Positions 28,029-37,557 of a stretch of DNA of 64,000 nucleotides are shown here, one piece after another; position 1 is the first letter of the stretch; each line of letters starts with the position of its first letter. Made by a program: the position numbers and the translations under genes. The DNA comes from CAVRIA01 sp963721115 (GTDB lineage Bacteria; Desulfobacterota; Binatia; HRBIN30; CADEER01): the NCBI GenBank assembly GCA_963721115.1, contig CAVRIA010000005.1, forward strand, positions 434,001-498,000, written 5' to 3'. The notes beneath the pieces were generated by a model. That model searched no databases. It had not been told where the DNA came from and saw only the letters and a list, made by a program, of their open reading frames with translations.

Positions 28029-30503
28029 TCACGGCACCGTCAGGAAGAAGGCGCCGTCGGGGTCGTTGCCGCTCGACGAGAAGGGGACGAAGGGAGGGTT
28101 CAGCACCTGCACGTAGGAGGGGCCACTCACCGCTGCCGCGGGAACCGTGAAGCTGAGCTGCGCCGGCGACACCGCGTCGAGGGGGATCTTCGGCGTCCCG
28201 CCGGGATTGAGCCCACCGAGGTTGGGAACGCTCGCGCCCTGGCGATTGAACAGGTTGATCACGCTCAGGGAGGAGAACCCCGTGCCATTCACGGTGACGG
28301 TCGATCCGGCCTGGCTGACGCCCGTGATCGACACCGCCGCGCCGACCGGCACGGAGACGGCGTTGGACAGCACGTTTCCGACGAAGGGACTGTTCACCAC
28401 CTGCAGCGATCCCGTGCCGGTGGGAGCGGACACCGGAACGACCACCTGGATCTGCGTCGAAGTCCCCCCCGGGAGCGGGGTGAGCGGGCCGACGTTCCCG
28501 GTGGCGGTGAAGAGGTTGACGAGGGGACCGTTGAACCCGGTGCCGCCGAGGGTGACGGTGGATCCCGGCACGAGGACGGTCTGTACGTAGGTCAGCGGAA
28601 TGGACGGATCATACGGGTTCAGCCCGACGCCGCCGACCGAGGTGATGGTCGGGATGTTCGCCGATGCCGCGCCGTAGAGGAGCTGGCTGCGCAGGTTCGA
28701 GGCGACGTAGCCCTGATCGCTGTTGACGACCTGGACCGTCGCGAAGCCGTTGCCGGTAGCGACGCCGGGCGGGATCGCCCAGCTCAACGACGTCGGGGTC
28801 CAGCCGTTCGGAACGTACGGCCCGAAGGTCTGGGCTCCGGACGACGTGGCGACGTACAGCACGACGACGGAGCCGGCCGTAAAGCCGGAGCCGGTCAGCG
28901 CATTGGCGGCGCCGACGACCAGGGGCGACGGGATGGCGTCGAGAAGGACGACCGGGGGCGGCGTGACGGTCGGCGTCGGCGTCGTCGTTCCCGTGGCGGT
29001 CCGCGTCGGGGTGGGGCCGGAGACGACCTGCAGCGTCTTGGTGCCGATCACCGCACCGTCGTCGTCGGTACTGTACTCCGGGTTGGCGGCGCTCATGATC
29101 CAACCGACGTAGTACGTGCCGAGCGGCTGATTGGCCGGGACGGTCAGCGTCGCCGTCGGGTTGGTGACGGAGAAGGGGCCGAGACCGGCGAGCATCCGGC
29201 TCCCGATCAGGGTGTCGTTGGTGCTGATGCTGTTGTTGTTGGACAGGTAGAAGTCGACCGTGATCGGGCCCGAGTCGGCGAAGCCGGAGTTGAAGACGTT
29301 GTAGAGGACCTGAATGGAGCCCCCCGGCGAAACCGACGTGGTGAGGAGGTCCTTGGCGGCCGTGTCGAACTGATACTCGGTCAGGTCGGCCTCGGGCACC
29401 GGCGGACGCGCCGTCTCGTCGTCGCTCTGGAACGACAACAGGTCGGCGCGCTTCTGCGCGTTCAGGTACGTGTCGGTGGCGGAGCCGCTGCGGTTCGACG
29501 TCGAGTGGATACCCTCGACGAAGGCGTCTCCGGTGGCGTCGTCGACGCGCCACGACGGGCCGCCGCTGTGCCCACCGTAGATGTAGGCGTTGAGGCTGAG
29601 GCGGCAACAGCTGTAGCCGAGAACGTTGCCGACGTCGTAGCCGCTGTACTGGACCAGCGTGCCGGACGGCACGTACGGGATCTGGACCGGGTAGCCGCTG
29701 AAATGCACGGAGCTGGCGGTCGCCGTATCGCGCCCCATCCAGCCGGTGTGGTCGCCGTCGCGGCGGTCGAGCGTGATCACCCCCCAGTCGTGGTCGAACT
29801 GCTCGAGCTGCGTCCACCCGTCGTAGCTCCGCATGTACACCATCTTCGCCTGGCCGTACGGGCGGTCCGGCACGCCGCTCGGCGAGATCTGGTCGGTCTG
29901 TGCCGCCCAGGCCCAGATCTCGTCGGCCCATTTGCGGTCGTTGGTCTGGCCGTCGCCGTTCGGGTCCCAGTTGAACACGCAGTGGCCGGCGGTCACCAGG
30001 TGGAAGGGCCCGGCGGCGAAGGCGCTGCACACGTAGTAGTAGTCGGTGCTGCCGACGTGGAACCGTACGAGCAGCTTGAAGATGGTGTTCCACGGATACA
30101 CGAGGCTGTCGAGCAGCGGCGACGGGCGCGTCGCGGCGCGCGGCACCGGTGCGGCGGCAGCCGCCACGCCGCCCGCCGGTGCGCCGAGCGGCGCGGCCCC
30201 CAGGACCGGAAGGTCCGGAGGCAGCGGAATGCCGACACTGCCGGCGCTCGGAGAGACCGTCTCCGCGCGCAGGACCGGATCGTACCCGACCACCTGGGTT
30301 CCCTCGCCCGGGGCCAGCGACCGGGGCAACGGCCCGGCGGGCGTCGGATTGGGGGCCGGCGGGGCGTTCTTCATGATCTCCAGCAGCCGCTGCTGGCGCC
30401 GCACGTGCGCATCCTCGCGGGCGAGCAGCGGGCGCGGACCCGCCAGGACGAACAGCGCCGCGACAGCCAAAATTGCCGCGTGCCAGCGATTCGGACGCGA
30501 CAC
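28029..30503 (-). CDS. Secreted V8-like serine protease with CARDB and three-TIG C-terminal module
   Basis: 824 aa from GTG 30503, chosen because GGAG lies 6 bases upstream and the signal peptide (HAAILAVAALFVLAGPRPLLA) follows. A Pro/Ala-rich pro-region precedes a chymotrypsin-fold protease with His in TAGHCVF, Asp in DHDWGVITL and Ser in GGHSGGPSW, matching the glutamyl-endopeptidase (S1B/V8-like) group. Then comes a CARDB-type beta domain (DLLTTSVSPGGSIQVLYNVF ... DFYLSNNNSISTNDTLI), a TPTRTATGTTTPTPTVT linker and the three-TIG module ending NDPDGAFFLTVP. An exported endopeptidase, probably cell-surface or secreted; its substrate is not evident. Confidence 0.9.
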   Translation of the reverse strand: MSRPNRWHAAILAVAALFVLAGPRPLLAREDAHVRRQQRLLEIMKNAPPAPNPTPAGPLPRSLAPGEGTQVVGYDPVLRAETVSPSAGSVGIPLPPDLPVLGAAPLGAPAGGVAAAAAPVPRAATRPSPLLDSLVYPWNTIFKLLVRFHVGSTDYYYVCSAFAAGPFHLVTAGHCVFNWDPNGDGQTNDRKWADEIWAWAAQTDQISPSGVPDRPYGQAKMVYMRSYDGWTQLEQFDHDWGVITLDRRDGDHTGWMGRDTATASSVHFSGYPVQIPYVPSGTLVQYSGYDVGNVLGYSCCRLSLNAYIYGGHSGGPSWRVDDATGDAFVEGIHSTSNRSGSATDTYLNAQKRADLLSFQSDDETARPPVPEADLTEYQFDTAAKDLLTTSVSPGGSIQVLYNVFNSGFADSGPITVDFYLSNNNSISTNDTLIGSRMLAGLGPFSVTNPTATLTVPANQPLGTYYVGWIMSAANPEYSTDDDGAVIGTKTLQVVSGPTPTRTATGTTTPTPTVTPPPVVLLDAIPSPLVVGAANALTGSGFTAGSVVVLYVATSSGAQTFGPYVPNGWTPTSLSWAIPPGVATGNGFATVQVVNSDQGYVASNLRSQLLYGAASANIPTITSVGGVGLNPYDPSIPLTYVQTVLVPGSTVTLGGTGFNGPLVNLFTATGNVGPLTPLPGGTSTQIQVVVPVSAPTGTGSLQVVNSPFVGNVLSNAVSVPVGAAVSITGVSQAGSTVTVNGTGFSSLSVINLFNRQGASVPNLGGLNPGGTPKIPLDAVSPAQLSFTVPAAAVSGPSYVQVLNPPFVPFSSSGNDPDGAFFLTVP

Positions 30504-30625
30504 GATTGCTCCTACCCCCCACTCCAACCGCGGCCCGGGAAACACGCGCCGCGACCGCCGCGGACCCCTCGAGCGCAACATGGCTGGCGCAGTAAAGACC
30601 CTCCGCGACCTGAAGTCGAGCTGAA

Positions 30626-32309
30626 TCACCGCGCCTTCCGCCCCGCCTGCGGCGCCCCGGGCTCGGACCCGGTCGGTTCCGGCAACAGCGGTTGAACGAA
30701 CACGCCGAGGTAGCGGCGATCATCGCTCTTGCCGAGCGCGGCGGGCCGCACACCGGAAGTCGTCTCGACGGTCAGTTCGTAGACCGCGTACTCCGCGTAG
30801 CCGGTGTTCTCGTCGCGGAACACGGCCTTGGGATGGACCAAGGTGATCTCCTTCTCGACGTAGGGCTCAAAGCGCATCTCCTCGACGAAGCCGCCGTCGC
30901 CGACGCGCGCCTTCTCGAGGAGCGACCACAGGTGCAACGTCGGCGGCTCGCCGGTCCGCCGCACCAGAACGAACTCCGCCTTCGTCCCCCCGATCGTCCA
31001 CACGCCCGGCCTCACCGGCGCATACTGATTGGCGGTGAGCGCGGCCATGCCGGGGAAGCGATACGGACAATGGATCCGCCGTGCCTCCGTCCACTCGAAC
31101 GGAAAGAGACGGTACGGCAGCTCCAGCATCTGGAGGCCGGGATGAATGGAGTACTGCAGAGGCGCCTCCATCACCGGCACCGCCAGGAGCAGCAGGGCGG
31201 CGCTGGCGGCGATTCGCGCCAGGCTCGGCGCGACGAAGTCGACCATCACCAGGGCCACCGGGAGAAGGACGAAGAAGCGATTCCCCAACGCATGCCCTCC
31301 TCCAAACGCGTTGTGAGGCAGCAGGACGAGGAAGCTCAGACAGCAGCCGCCGAGGGCGAGTAGCCAGAGGGCCTTCTCCGCGTCCCAGCGCCGAATCCAG
31401 AGGGCGCAGGCGAAGAGAGCGGGGAAGTACGGCAGCAGGCCGGCGAAGCGACCGAACAGGAGATAGAAGGCGTTGCGTCCCAGCTCGCGAAATGAGGGGG
31501 CTCTCCAGCCGAGGATCGCGTCCGTCCGAGCGCTCGCCACCCCCGCCTCCACGCCGGGAAGCTCGAACGGCACGGCATTCGGGTAGTATCGCCGCTGCCC
31601 GAAGTAGGGCGACCAGTGACGGCTGCCGGCGACGTTGGCGGCAAGGATGAGAAGTGCGCCCGCCGCCGCGGCGAGAGCGAGCTTCCCCAGCGCCCGCCAG
31701 CGCCGCCGCAGCGCGAAGAGAACGGCCGGAGCGGCGCCGAGCACCAGGTAGGGAACGCGCACCGCGCCGGCGGCGGCCAAGAAGAGCCCGCACAGGACCG
31801 GCCGCTCCCTGCGATAGGCCGCGACGGCGCCGGCAACCAGGACGGAGCCGAGCAGAAACGGGTCGATCCAGTGCAGGTACGCCGGCGTCACCGAGAACGA
31901 GAAGACGATCGCCGAGCCGATCAACCCGCGCCGCCATCCGATCCGCCAGGCGAGGATGTCCGCCCCGAGCAGCAGCAGCGCCGCGAGGAGGAATCCGTTG
32001 AACGCCATGAAGCCGCGCGGGCCGAAGAGGCCGAACCACGGCGTGGCCAGGAGTGGGTAGAGGAGCGGCTTCGCGTATCGATACGAGGAGCCGTTCTCGG
32101 ATCAGGAAGAGGCCCTTCGGCAGATCGTCGAAGTGCATGCGCTCGGCGCGCGCAAAGTCGGCGGGCGTGTAGGCGAGGTCGCCGTCGCTCCACAGGCTGT
32201 CGGCCATCAGGACGTACGTCGAGGCGTCGGCCAGGCGCCGCGGCGGCGTCGCCAGGCCGACGATCACGCCGGCGGCGAGAACGGCAACGACGAGGCGGCG
32301 CGGCATCAC
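30626..32309 (-). pseudogene. GT-C/ArnT-like polytopic membrane glycosyltransferase (single frameshift)
   Basis: The N-terminal frame from GTG 32309 (ATG 32306 also possible) encodes a membrane helix and a loop containing DASTYVLMADSLWSDGDLAY, the early acidic loop of GT39-like lipid-sugar transferases. It then breaks. The next frame continues NGSSYRYAKPLLYPLLATPW and about nine hydrophobic segments to 30626, ending with a soluble about 120-residue tail. The break lies at 32093-32103 and is repaired by adding one base (FLIRE to NGSSYRY). The combined product would be about 560 aa. It follows the epimerase gene by 15 bases on the same strand, so the two form a pair. It may glycosylate proteins or lipids on the periplasmic side, perhaps the Thr-rich linkers of neighbouring proteins; this is speculation. 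Confidence 0.7.
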
Positions 32310-32324
32310 CGTACGCGATCCGCG

Positions 32325-33225
32325 TCAGGAGCGCGGCGCCAGCGCGCGGGCGAGCCCCGTCTGCAGCGAAACGGGATCGTAGCCGCACTCGTCCCGGAAC
32401 GGCCCGTAGTCGATCGCGGCGTTCTCGTTGATGCCGCGAATGGCTTCCGGGCTGAAGAACGACGGGCCGAGCAACGGCGCGGCGATGCGGGCGCCGAGCG
32501 CACAGATGCGGAGCGGAATGTGGACCTTGCGCCGGCGGACCTTCAAGCAGCGCCGCGATGCGGTCGACGAACTGATCGAAGGTGACCACGGTCGCGCCGG
32601 AGACGTTGTAGGTCTTGCCGATCGCCGCCGGCTCGGTCAGGGCGAGGACGATGGCGCCGGCGGCGTCCTCCGCCCATACCGGCTGCAGGAGGCTCTTGCC
32701 GCTGCCGAGGACCGGCAAGACGCCGGGCGCCCGCCCGATCAGGCCGACCAGCTTCCGGAAGTGCAGGCCTCCGTCGATTCCGTAGACCATGGTGGGGCGG
32801 AGAATCGTATAGTCGAGGCCGGACGCCGCGACCAGCCGCTCGGCCTCCGCCTTCGATCGCCCGTAGACGTTCTTGTCGCGATACACGGCCGACACGGCCG
32901 AGACGTAGACGAAGCGCCGGGCGCCGTGTCGTTGGGCGAAGCGCAGCACGTTCGCCGTGCCCTCGACATTGACCCGCCAGATCCTCTCCGAATGCTCGGG
33001 CAGCATCGCGGCCGCGCAGTGCACGACCGTGTCGACGCCGGAGCCGTGCGCCGCGAACGTGTCGAGATCGGTGACGTCGCCCCGCACCACCTCGACGGGA
33101 AGCCCCGCCAGGGCGCCGACCGGCTCGTCCGGCAGGGCCAGGCCGCGCACGCCGATCGACCGTGCCGCGAGACGGCTCGCGACCTTCGCCCCGATGAAGC
33201 CCGCCGCGCCGGTGAGAAAAACCAT
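32325..33225 (-). pseudogene. NAD-dependent epimerase/dehydratase (single frameshift near C-terminus)
   Basis: An extended SDR from ATG 33225 with NAD-binding LTGAAGFIGAKVASRL, HCAAAMLPEHSERIWRVNVE, catalytic YGRSKAEAE (Tyr/Lys) and YNVSGATVVTFDQFVDRIA near the end. At 32541-32550 the frame shifts: after RIAALL the sequence should continue as KVRRRKVHIPLRICALGARI in another frame to the stop at 32325, giving about 300 aa. The shift needs one base lost or two gained in a GCTTGAAGG context. It is coupled to the membrane glycosyltransferase downstream. Likely role: nucleotide-sugar epimerase or reductase; substrate unknown. Confidence 0.75.
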
Positions 33226-33279
33226 CGGCGCTTCTAGACCCCAGCCGACCCCCGCGTCAACGCGGCGGTCGGCGCGCCG

Positions 33280-34950
33280 TCAGGGCGCGGTGAGAAAGAA
33301 CGCTCCGTCCGGATCGTTGCCGCTCGACGACGAGGCGATGAACGGCGGATTGAGGACCTGGACGTAGGCGGGACCGGTGACGGCGCCGGCCGGTACGGCG
33401 AAGGTGAACCGCGTATCGGAGACGACAGTGAGGGGAATCTTCGCCGAGCCCCCCGGGTTCAGACCGCCGAGGTTCACGGCTCCCGCCCCCTGCTTGTTGA
33501 AGAGGTTGATCACCGTCAGGACCGAGAACCCCGTGCCGTTCACCGTCACGGTGGAACCGCTCTGGGTGACGCTGCTGACGGTCAGCAAGGCGCCGATCGG
33601 CACCGACACCGCGTTCGACAGCACGTTCCCCGTGTACGGGCTGTTGACGACCTGGAACGAGCCCGGCCCGGTCGGTGCGCTGCTCGGTACCACTATTTGG
33701 AGCTGCGTCGCCGAGGCGCCGGCGAGCGGCGTCAGGGGGCCGGCGTTGCCGGTCGACGTGAACAGGTTCACCAGGGCGCCGTTGAAGCCCGTGCCGGTCA
33801 GCGTCACGGTCGAGCCCTTGGCGACGACCGTCTCCACGACCGCCAGCGGAACCGACGGATCGGCCGGGGTCAGGGCGATGCCGTTGATCGCCGTGATGGT
33901 CGGGATGTTGGCGCCGGCGGCGCCGAAGAGGAGCTGGCTCTGCGCGTTCGACTGCCGGTAGCCCTGGTCGGTGTTGACGACGACCATCGTGACGAAGCCG
34001 CTGCCGAGCGGGATCGATGCCGGCGGCAGCCAGGTCAGCGACGTCGGCGTGATCGAGGTCGGGAAGTAGGGGCCGAAGCTCTGCGCCCCACTCGCCTGGG
34101 CGATGAAGAGGACGATGACCGAGCCGGGCGAGAAGCCGGTGCCGCTGACGGACTGAGAGACGCCGACCACGATCGGCGACGCGAGCGGCGCCAGGGTGAG
34201 CGGCGGCAGCGGCGTCGGGGTCGTCGAGGGGGTCGCCGTCACGCTCGCCGTGAACGTCCGCGTCGCGGTCCGCGTCGGGGTCGCGGTCCGGGTTTGCGTC
34301 ACCGTCGGCGTGCTCGTGGGCGTGCTGGTCACCGTCGGCGTCTTGGTCACCGTCGCCGTCGCCGTGCTGGTGCCGGTGGAGGTGACGGTCGGTGTCGCCG
34401 TCGCGGTCGCGCTGGAGGTGCGCGTCGCCGTCGGCGTGCCGGTCGCGGTGCTCGTGCCGGTGGCGGTCGGCGTGGGGGTGATGACGGTCACCGACCCGGG
34501 AGACGCGTTGCACGGAATCGTCCCCTCGTTGAGGTCGCAGCGGGTAATCGCCAGGACGCTCGACCCGAGCGCCTGGCTGCGGATCGGAAGGGTGAACAGA
34601 TCGCCGTCGCCGTTCAACGCCTGCGGGCAGGCGATGCCGATGTTCACCACGCCGGGCGTTTGAAAGTTCGTGCTTCCCATGCAGCTCGCGGCGAGGTCGA
34701 TCGGTACCGCGTCGCCGGTCACGAGAACGACGGCGCTGTCGTACTCCAATGTCAGATCGACGGACTCGACCATGCTGGCGCCGGTGACGGAAACCGTGAT
34801 CGACGACGTCTGCCCCACTCCGGTGATGGATGCAGACGGCGCCGATACGTCGGCGGCCTGCGCTGGCAGGGCGAGCCCGGCCAGGAGAAGTACGATCGCG
34901 AGCACCCCGCGGCACGATGCGTACGAAGAACCGTGGCGCGGAGTCGACAT
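33280..34950 (-). CDS. Cohesin-like domain protein with PT linker and three-TIG C-terminal module
   Basis: 556 aa from ATG 34950; a signal peptide (GVLAIVLLLAGLALPAQA) precedes a ~125-residue beta-sandwich. The N-domain has the cohesin pattern: SITVSVTGASMVESVDLTLE, YDSAVVLVTGDAV, GVVNIGIACPQALNGDGDLF and LPIRSQALGSSVLAITRCDL. In cellulosomes, cohesins bind dockerin modules to assemble enzymes; here it is a single cohesin-like unit. A linker of about 90 residues made of T-P-T-A-T repeats leads to the three-TIG module, ending NDPDGAFFLTAP. No dockerin sequence was recognised in the window, so its partner, if any, is unknown. The domain assignment is by motif and would need profile comparison. 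Confidence 0.82.
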   Translation of the reverse strand: MSTPRHGSSYASCRGVLAIVLLLAGLALPAQAADVSAPSASITGVGQTSSITVSVTGASMVESVDLTLEYDSAVVLVTGDAVPIDLAASCMGSTNFQTPGVVNIGIACPQALNGDGDLFTLPIRSQALGSSVLAITRCDLNEGTIPCNASPGSVTVITPTPTATGTSTATGTPTATRTSSATATATPTVTSTGTSTATATVTKTPTVTSTPTSTPTVTQTRTATPTRTATRTFTASVTATPSTTPTPLPPLTLAPLASPIVVGVSQSVSGTGFSPGSVIVLFIAQASGAQSFGPYFPTSITPTSLTWLPPASIPLGSGFVTMVVVNTDQGYRQSNAQSQLLFGAAGANIPTITAINGIALTPADPSVPLAVVETVVAKGSTVTLTGTGFNGALVNLFTSTGNAGPLTPLAGASATQLQIVVPSSAPTGPGSFQVVNSPYTGNVLSNAVSVPIGALLTVSSVTQSGSTVTVNGTGFSVLTVINLFNKQGAGAVNLGGLNPGGSAKIPLTVVSDTRFTFAVPAGAVTGPAYVQVLNPPFIASSSSGNDPDGAFFLTAP

Positions 34951-35181
34951 GACTTGCGAATGTCCTTGTTGGTACAGCCGACGCATCAGGTGTCCAGACG
35001 AGACGATTTGAATCTCACCTCTTTCACCCTACCCAAGCCAGCTCCATGCCACGTGATTGCCCATATCAAACGGTACGATCAAAGCAATTGACAACACCGC
35101 GGCGTGCGAAAGGCGTGACACAAAATGGCGCTCCGCGACTCGGCCGTCGGTCGCGCCGCCGGCGGCCGAGGCGGGCAAGGG

Positions 35182-37428
35182 TCAGTGCACGCGGTAGAGC
35201 GCACCGCTCTGGGTGGCGAGATAGAGCTCGGCATTCGCGTCTTGGCCGAAGCAGGTCAACCCCGCAGCACTCGGCGCCAGCACCTGGCTGCTCCACATAC
35301 CGCCCGTCTGGCGGGCCGCCCACAGGCGTCCCGAGCAGTAATCGCCGTAGACGTAAGCGCCGTAGAGCGACGGCGTCAGCGATCCGCGGTACACGTAGCC
35401 ACCGATGATGGAGCAGTTGCCGTCGACGTGGCCGTATTCCAGGACGGGCAGGACGAGAATCGGGGCGTTGCAGGCAGGCACCCCCGCGGCGCAGGAGGAG
35501 GTCGAGTAGCAGGACGTCCCCTCCATGATCTTCCAGCCGTAGTTCTGCCCGCCGCCGCTGCCCGCCGGCTGGTAATCGACCTCTTCGCGCGCGCTCTGCC
35601 CGACGTCGCCGATGAACAGGTCGTGCGTGAGGCGGTCGAACGAGAAGCGCCACGGGTTGCGCAGCCCCTTGGCCCAGATCTCGTCGAGCGGATCGCCCGG
35701 TCCGGCGAACGGGTTTCCCGCCGGGATTCCGTAGTACGGGGGCGCCGCGGCGTTCTGGTCGACGTCGATGCGCAACAGCTTGCCGAGCAGCGTGGCATCG
35801 CTCTGGGCGCGGCAGTCGGGATCTCCGGTGCCGCCGCCGTCGCCCATGCCGATATAGAGATAGCCGTCCGGGCCGAACTGGAGCTGGCCGCCGTTGTGGT
35901 TGGCGAAGGGCTGCGTGATGTGCAGCAACGTCACGCCGCTGGCGGCATCGGCGAGGTTCGGATTGCCGGCGGAGACGTGGTAGCGCGCGATCACGGTGTT
36001 GCCCGAGGTGTCCGTGTAGTCGATGAAGAAGAGGCCGTTCTGCGCGTACTGGGGGTGGAACGCGAGGCCGAGGAGGCCGCGTTCGGAGCTCGTCCCGACC
36101 AGCGAGTGGATGTCGAGAAAGGGCGTCGGCAGGATCTGGCTGCCGTCCCAGATGACGATCCGGCCACCCTGCAGATCGATGAACAGACGGGTATCGCCGG
36201 CCGTCGCGATGGCGGTCGGGCTGGACAGACCCGTGGCGAGCGTCTGGAGGGAGACCGAACCCGGCACGACGAGGTGGAAGGCGCCGTCGGGATCGTTGCC
36301 ACTGGACGAGAACGGAATGAACGGCGGATTGAGCAGCTGAACGAAGGCCGGGCCGTCGGCGGCTCCGGCCGGCACCGCGAACGTCAGCTGGGTTGGCGAG
36401 ACGCTGGTCAGCGGGATGCGCGCATTGCCGCTTGCGTCGAGGCCGCCGAGGTTCACGGCTCCGCCGCCCTGCGCGTTGAAGAGATTGACGATCGTGCGGC
36501 TCGAAAAGCCGCTGCCGGCCACCGTCACGGCGGTTGCGGTCTGACTGACGCCGCTGATGTCGATTCGCGCCCCGATCGGCACCGATACCGCGTTGGAGGC
36601 GACGTTGCCCGCGTATGGGGAGTTCACCACCTGCAGCGAGCCGGGCCCGGTCGGCGCCGCGGCCGGAATCATGACCTGGATCTGCGTCGAGGTCGCGCCG
36701 GCGAGCGGCGCCAGCGGACCCAGATTGCCCTGCGCCGTGTAGAGGTTGACGAGCGGACCGTTGAACCCGCTGCCGCCGATCGCCACCGCCGCTCCCTGTA
36801 TCAGCGCCGCCTCGACGTTGGCGATCGGCGTCGACGGGTCGGCGGGGCTCAGGGCGACTCCGCCGACGGTGAAAATGGTGGGGATGTTCGCGCCCGCCGC
36901 CCCGTAGAGAAGCTGACTGCGCAGGTTGGAGACCGCGTAGCTCTGGTCCGTGTTGACCACCTCGACGCTCCCAAAACCGTTGCCGAGCGGGATGTTCGGA
37001 TCGACCGGCCAGGTGAGGGATGTGGGCGACCAGGCGGCGGGAGTGAAGGGACCGTGGGCGACGGCTCCGGAGGCCGTAGCGACGAACAGCTCGACGACCG
37101 AGCCGGCCGTGAAACCCGAACCCGACAGGCCGACGGTCCCGCCGACCACCATCGGCGACGAGATGGGGTCGAGAAGCGGGCCGGCGGGAGCCCCCGCCGG
37201 TTCAGCCGCGGCGGACGATTGGCCGCGCAGACGTCCGGGCGCGGAGGCGGGAGCGGGAGAAGACACGGGCATCGGCGTCGCGGTAGCCGTCGGCGCGGGC
37301 GCGCTGCGGCGCGCGCGGGCCCTCGCCTGCACCGGCGGGGCGCTGAGAAGGGAGGAAAGAAAACATGCGGCGGCAAGCGCCGCTCCTCTATCGAGTGGCC
37401 GGCCGATCATTCGGGGGGCAACTCTCAC
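35182..37428 (-). CDS. Secreted PQQ-type sugar dehydrogenase (glucose/sorbosone family) preceded by three-TIG module
   Basis: 748 aa from GTG 37428 (GAGGAGA just upstream); ATG 37410 would also give a good signal peptide (GAALAAACFLSSLLSAPP). Here the three-TIG module is N-terminal (about residues 80-390). It is followed directly by a six-bladed propeller dehydrogenase: LPTPFLDIHSLVG, ERGLLGLAFHPQYAQNGLFF, NHNGGQLQFGPDGYLYIGMG, GLRNPWRFSFDRLTHDLFIG and EVDYQPAGSGGGQNYGWKIM. That pattern is the soluble PQQ glucose/sorbosone dehydrogenase (YliI/HHIP-like) family, oxidising aldose sugars in the periplasm or outside. Unlike its neighbours, the module end NDPDGAFHLVVP is internal and continues without a linker into the enzyme. 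A short upstream gap separates it from the NHL-repeat gene. Confidence 0.9.
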   Translation of the reverse strand: MRVAPRMIGRPLDRGAALAAACFLSSLLSAPPVQARARARRSAPAPTATATPMPVSSPAPASAPGRLRGQSSAAAEPAGAPAGPLLDPISSPMVVGGTVGLSGSGFTAGSVVELFVATASGAVAHGPFTPAAWSPTSLTWPVDPNIPLGNGFGSVEVVNTDQSYAVSNLRSQLLYGAAGANIPTIFTVGGVALSPADPSTPIANVEAALIQGAAVAIGGSGFNGPLVNLYTAQGNLGPLAPLAGATSTQIQVMIPAAAPTGPGSLQVVNSPYAGNVASNAVSVPIGARIDISGVSQTATAVTVAGSGFSSRTIVNLFNAQGGGAVNLGGLDASGNARIPLTSVSPTQLTFAVPAGAADGPAFVQLLNPPFIPFSSSGNDPDGAFHLVVPGSVSLQTLATGLSSPTAIATAGDTRLFIDLQGGRIVIWDGSQILPTPFLDIHSLVGTSSERGLLGLAFHPQYAQNGLFFIDYTDTSGNTVIARYHVSAGNPNLADAASGVTLLHITQPFANHNGGQLQFGPDGYLYIGMGDGGGTGDPDCRAQSDATLLGKLLRIDVDQNAAAPPYYGIPAGNPFAGPGDPLDEIWAKGLRNPWRFSFDRLTHDLFIGDVGQSAREEVDYQPAGSGGGQNYGWKIMEGTSCYSTSSCAAGVPACNAPILVLPVLEYGHVDGNCSIIGGYVYRGSLTPSLYGAYVYGDYCSGRLWAARQTGGMWSSQVLAPSAAGLTCFGQDANAELYLATQSGALYRVH

Positions 37429-37557
37429 CTTCTCTCCTCGCCACCAGCACGCCCGGCGACTGAACCTCACTCGGGAGAAGAGTACGCCTCGGAGGTGCGA
37501 AGAGGAAGCCGTCCGGAACGCGCGCGCGGGGGTCGCGGCCCACCGGCCGCCACCCGT

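Noticed and set aside
34987..35181. A sigma70-like promoter upstream of the cohesin-like gene (minus strand, TTGTCA and GATATG)
   Set aside because: Spacing between the two hexamers is about 20 bases, too long to support the call.
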